From: Candidatus Aminicenantota bacterium
GTDB lineage: Bacteria > Acidobacteriota > Aminicenantia > Aminicenantales > Aminicenantaceae
NCBI GenBank assembly: GCA_030670375.1
Contig: DAOVBT010000135.1
Span: forward strand, 1-6,107
Reading direction: 5' to 3'
DNA length: 6,107 nucleotides
Every line of letters begins with the position of its first letter. Position 1 is the stretch's first letter. Positions 4,871 through 6,107 of this stretch are shown here, one piece after another. The notes under the pieces are model-generated. The model saw only the letters and a program-made list of their open reading frames with translations, was not told the origin of the DNA and searched no databases. The position numbers were made by a program, and so were the translations under genes.

Positions 4871-6107
4871 TTATGACTTTATTAGAGCGGCTAAGCGGGC
4901 TTTGGCATCGTCGATTTCTGGTATCCCGGGATCGCCGTCTTTCCAGAAGTCGAGAAAACGCTGGAAGTGCTCGATGGCCTTTTCCTTTTGACCATGTTGC
5001 TCAAAAATCTTTCCCAGTGTGTACAAGCTTTTGGCGTAAAAGTCTCCATCCCCCATTCGTCCCAGGTGGAGAGACAGGATTTTTTCAAACTCTCCCTGTG
5101 CGCTGAACAGGTTCCCCGCCTTGTAGTAAGCCTGGGCAAGGGTGAATATAAAATAGGCCTGAATTCGGGGGAAATTATCCTCGGGCGCATACAAGGATTG
5201 TTCGGCTTGACTTAACTTCTGGATGGATTCGGAAAAGTTTCCTCTTTCGAATGCGATCATGCCCAACAGGTGGTCGTGGTATCTGATGAGTTTTTTGTGC
5301 ATCCATGTCGGGATCGATTTTTTTATTTCTTCTGCCACTCTTGAAGCTTCATCATAGGATCTCATCTGAGCGTATGTTATGCCTTTAGCATACAAGGCCC
5401 AAATTTGCCCGGAGATGCTTTCGGCTTTTTGCGCGCTCTCTTCGATGATATTAAACTCTTCTAGGGCAAGCTGTGATTGGTTTGTCCGGAGGTAGAAAAT
5501 GGCAAGTTGCTCATGGAGGACGGGTTTTTTCAGGAATTCCTTCTCTGCTTCTTTGAATTTTCCCTGCAGCATATACAGATTGGCCATGTCCAATCTTCGG
5601 CCGGTGCTTCCATCTGGCATCTTCTGGTACTGGCTTCGCGCATGTTCTGTATCACCTTTCAATAGGGAGATATGGCCTGTCTGAATATCATAAGTGAGTT
5701 GGATTTTCGGGTCTAGAGAGAGGCATTTTTCTAAGTTGGCTTGCGCTAGGTCAAAATTTCCTTGGTAAAGGTAGACATTGAATTGTTTAAGCAGAAAAGA
5801 GATATTGTCAGGATTTCTCTTGAGATATATTTCTATTATTTGGTTGGCTTTGTCATACAATCCCATGGCTTCATAGGTTTCGATGAGATTCCAGGAGGAA
5901 AGGTGGTCTTCAGAATTGTTGCGGATGTTGGTCTCATAATGAGCAATGGCTTTGTCAAACTCCTCCAGTTCGAAATATAAGATTCCCAAGTTTGTGTTGC
6001 CGATGGTATCATCAGGGTACTGATCCAATAATTTTTGGTAGGCCTCCATGGCCTTGTCGTAGCTCTTTTCCCAGGATTTGTAGTAATCCGCTTCGATCGT
6101 GTATTGC
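4871..6107 (-). CDS. TPR-repeat protein, C-terminal part (5' end beyond window)
   Basis: The frame runs open to the right edge: codons reading QYTIEADYYKSWEKSYDKA precede the first internal ATG at 6049, so that ATG is unlikely to be the start. About 411 residues are visible, built almost entirely of tetratricopeptide repeats. Clear units include NTNLGILYFELEEFDKAIAH, then SWNLIETYEAMGLYDKANQI, AQAYYKAGNLFSAQGEFEKI, and a last repeat YTLGKIFEQHGQKEKAIEHF. The extreme C-terminus (FWKDGDPGIPEIDDAKARLA) resembles the tails of large TPR proteins that carry an N-terminal Ser/Thr kinase or nucleotide-cyclase domain, followed by TPRs. By that analogy the missing part may hold a signalling domain, but none of it is visible here. 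TPRs mediate protein-protein contacts. The stop is TAA at 4873-4871, and the exported cyclase follows 28 bases downstream. No membrane segment is seen in this part. Confidence 0.9.
   Translation of the reverse strand, partial: QYTIEADYYKSWEKSYDKAMEAYQKLLDQYPDDTIGNTNLGILYFELEEFDKAIAHYETNIRNNSEDHLSSWNLIETYEAMGLYDKANQIIEIYLKRNPDNISFLLKQFNVYLYQGNFDLAQANLEKCLSLDPKIQLTYDIQTGHISLLKGDTEHARSQYQKMPDGSTGRRLDMANLYMLQGKFKEAEKEFLKKPVLHEQLAIFYLRTNQSQLALEEFNIIEESAQKAESISGQIWALYAKGITYAQMRSYDEASRVAEEIKKSIPTWMHKKLIRYHDHLLGMIAFERGNFSESIQKLSQAEQSLYAPEDNFPRIQAYFIFTLAQAYYKAGNLFSAQGEFEKILSLHLGRMGDGDFYAKSLYTLGKIFEQHGQKEKAIEHFQRFLDFWKDGDPGIPEIDDAKARLAALIKS

Noticed and set aside
6047..6049. ATG at 6049 as the start of the TPR protein
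   Set aside because: The frame continues open and protein-like (EADYYKSWEKSYDKA) to the window edge, there is no ribosome binding site before this ATG, and it would cut into a TPR unit.

Overview
The window looks like chromosomal DNA from a Gram-negative, probably heterotrophic bacterium. It carries an SGLT-type sodium/sugar symporter, an outer-membrane beta-barrel protein with periplasmic SH3 modules, an exported cyclase-family hydrolase and a large TPR protein. The style of the TPR protein and the secreted SH3/barrel proteins recalls Aminicenantes, Acidobacteria, KSB1 or the Bacteroidetes/Ignavibacteria lineages. No phylogenetic marker is present, so this is only an impression.

Layout. Positions 1-1020 (+) hold the C-terminal part of the symporter, cut by the left edge. 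Positions 1021-1691 have no intact gene and read as a decay zone. On the + strand there is a remnant of the C-terminal region of a GH20-type beta-hexosaminidase with an in-frame stop (about 1120-1299). On the - strand there follow pieces of at least two unrelated transposases joined at about 1496-1503, then a short inverted repeat at 1608-1649. From 1692 onward every gene is on the - strand. Read in transcription order from the right edge, they are a TPR protein (6107-4871, 5' end outside the window), an exported cyclase/kynurenine-formamidase-family protein (4842-4024), a 226-base gap with hairpins and a likely promoter, a 568-residue SH3/acidic linker/SH3/beta-barrel protein (3797-2091), and a 123-residue membrane-anchored SH3 protein (2063-1692).

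How the genes may work together. The two SH3 genes are 27 bases apart and share a related SH3 domain, so they probably form one envelope operon: one protein in the outer membrane reaching into the periplasm, the other tethered to the inner membrane. The TPR and cyclase genes are also 27-28 bases apart and probably co-transcribed. The symporter and the hexosaminidase remnant suggest a former amino-sugar (chitin or peptidoglycan sugar) uptake cluster, broken by mobile elements. The strand switch of the neighbourhood falls at this scar.

No RNA genes, CRISPR arrays or complete insertion sequences were seen. The most distinctive item is the SH3/acidic linker/SH3/barrel protein with its short SH3 partner. 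Functional statements rest on motif recognition by eye, not on database searches.
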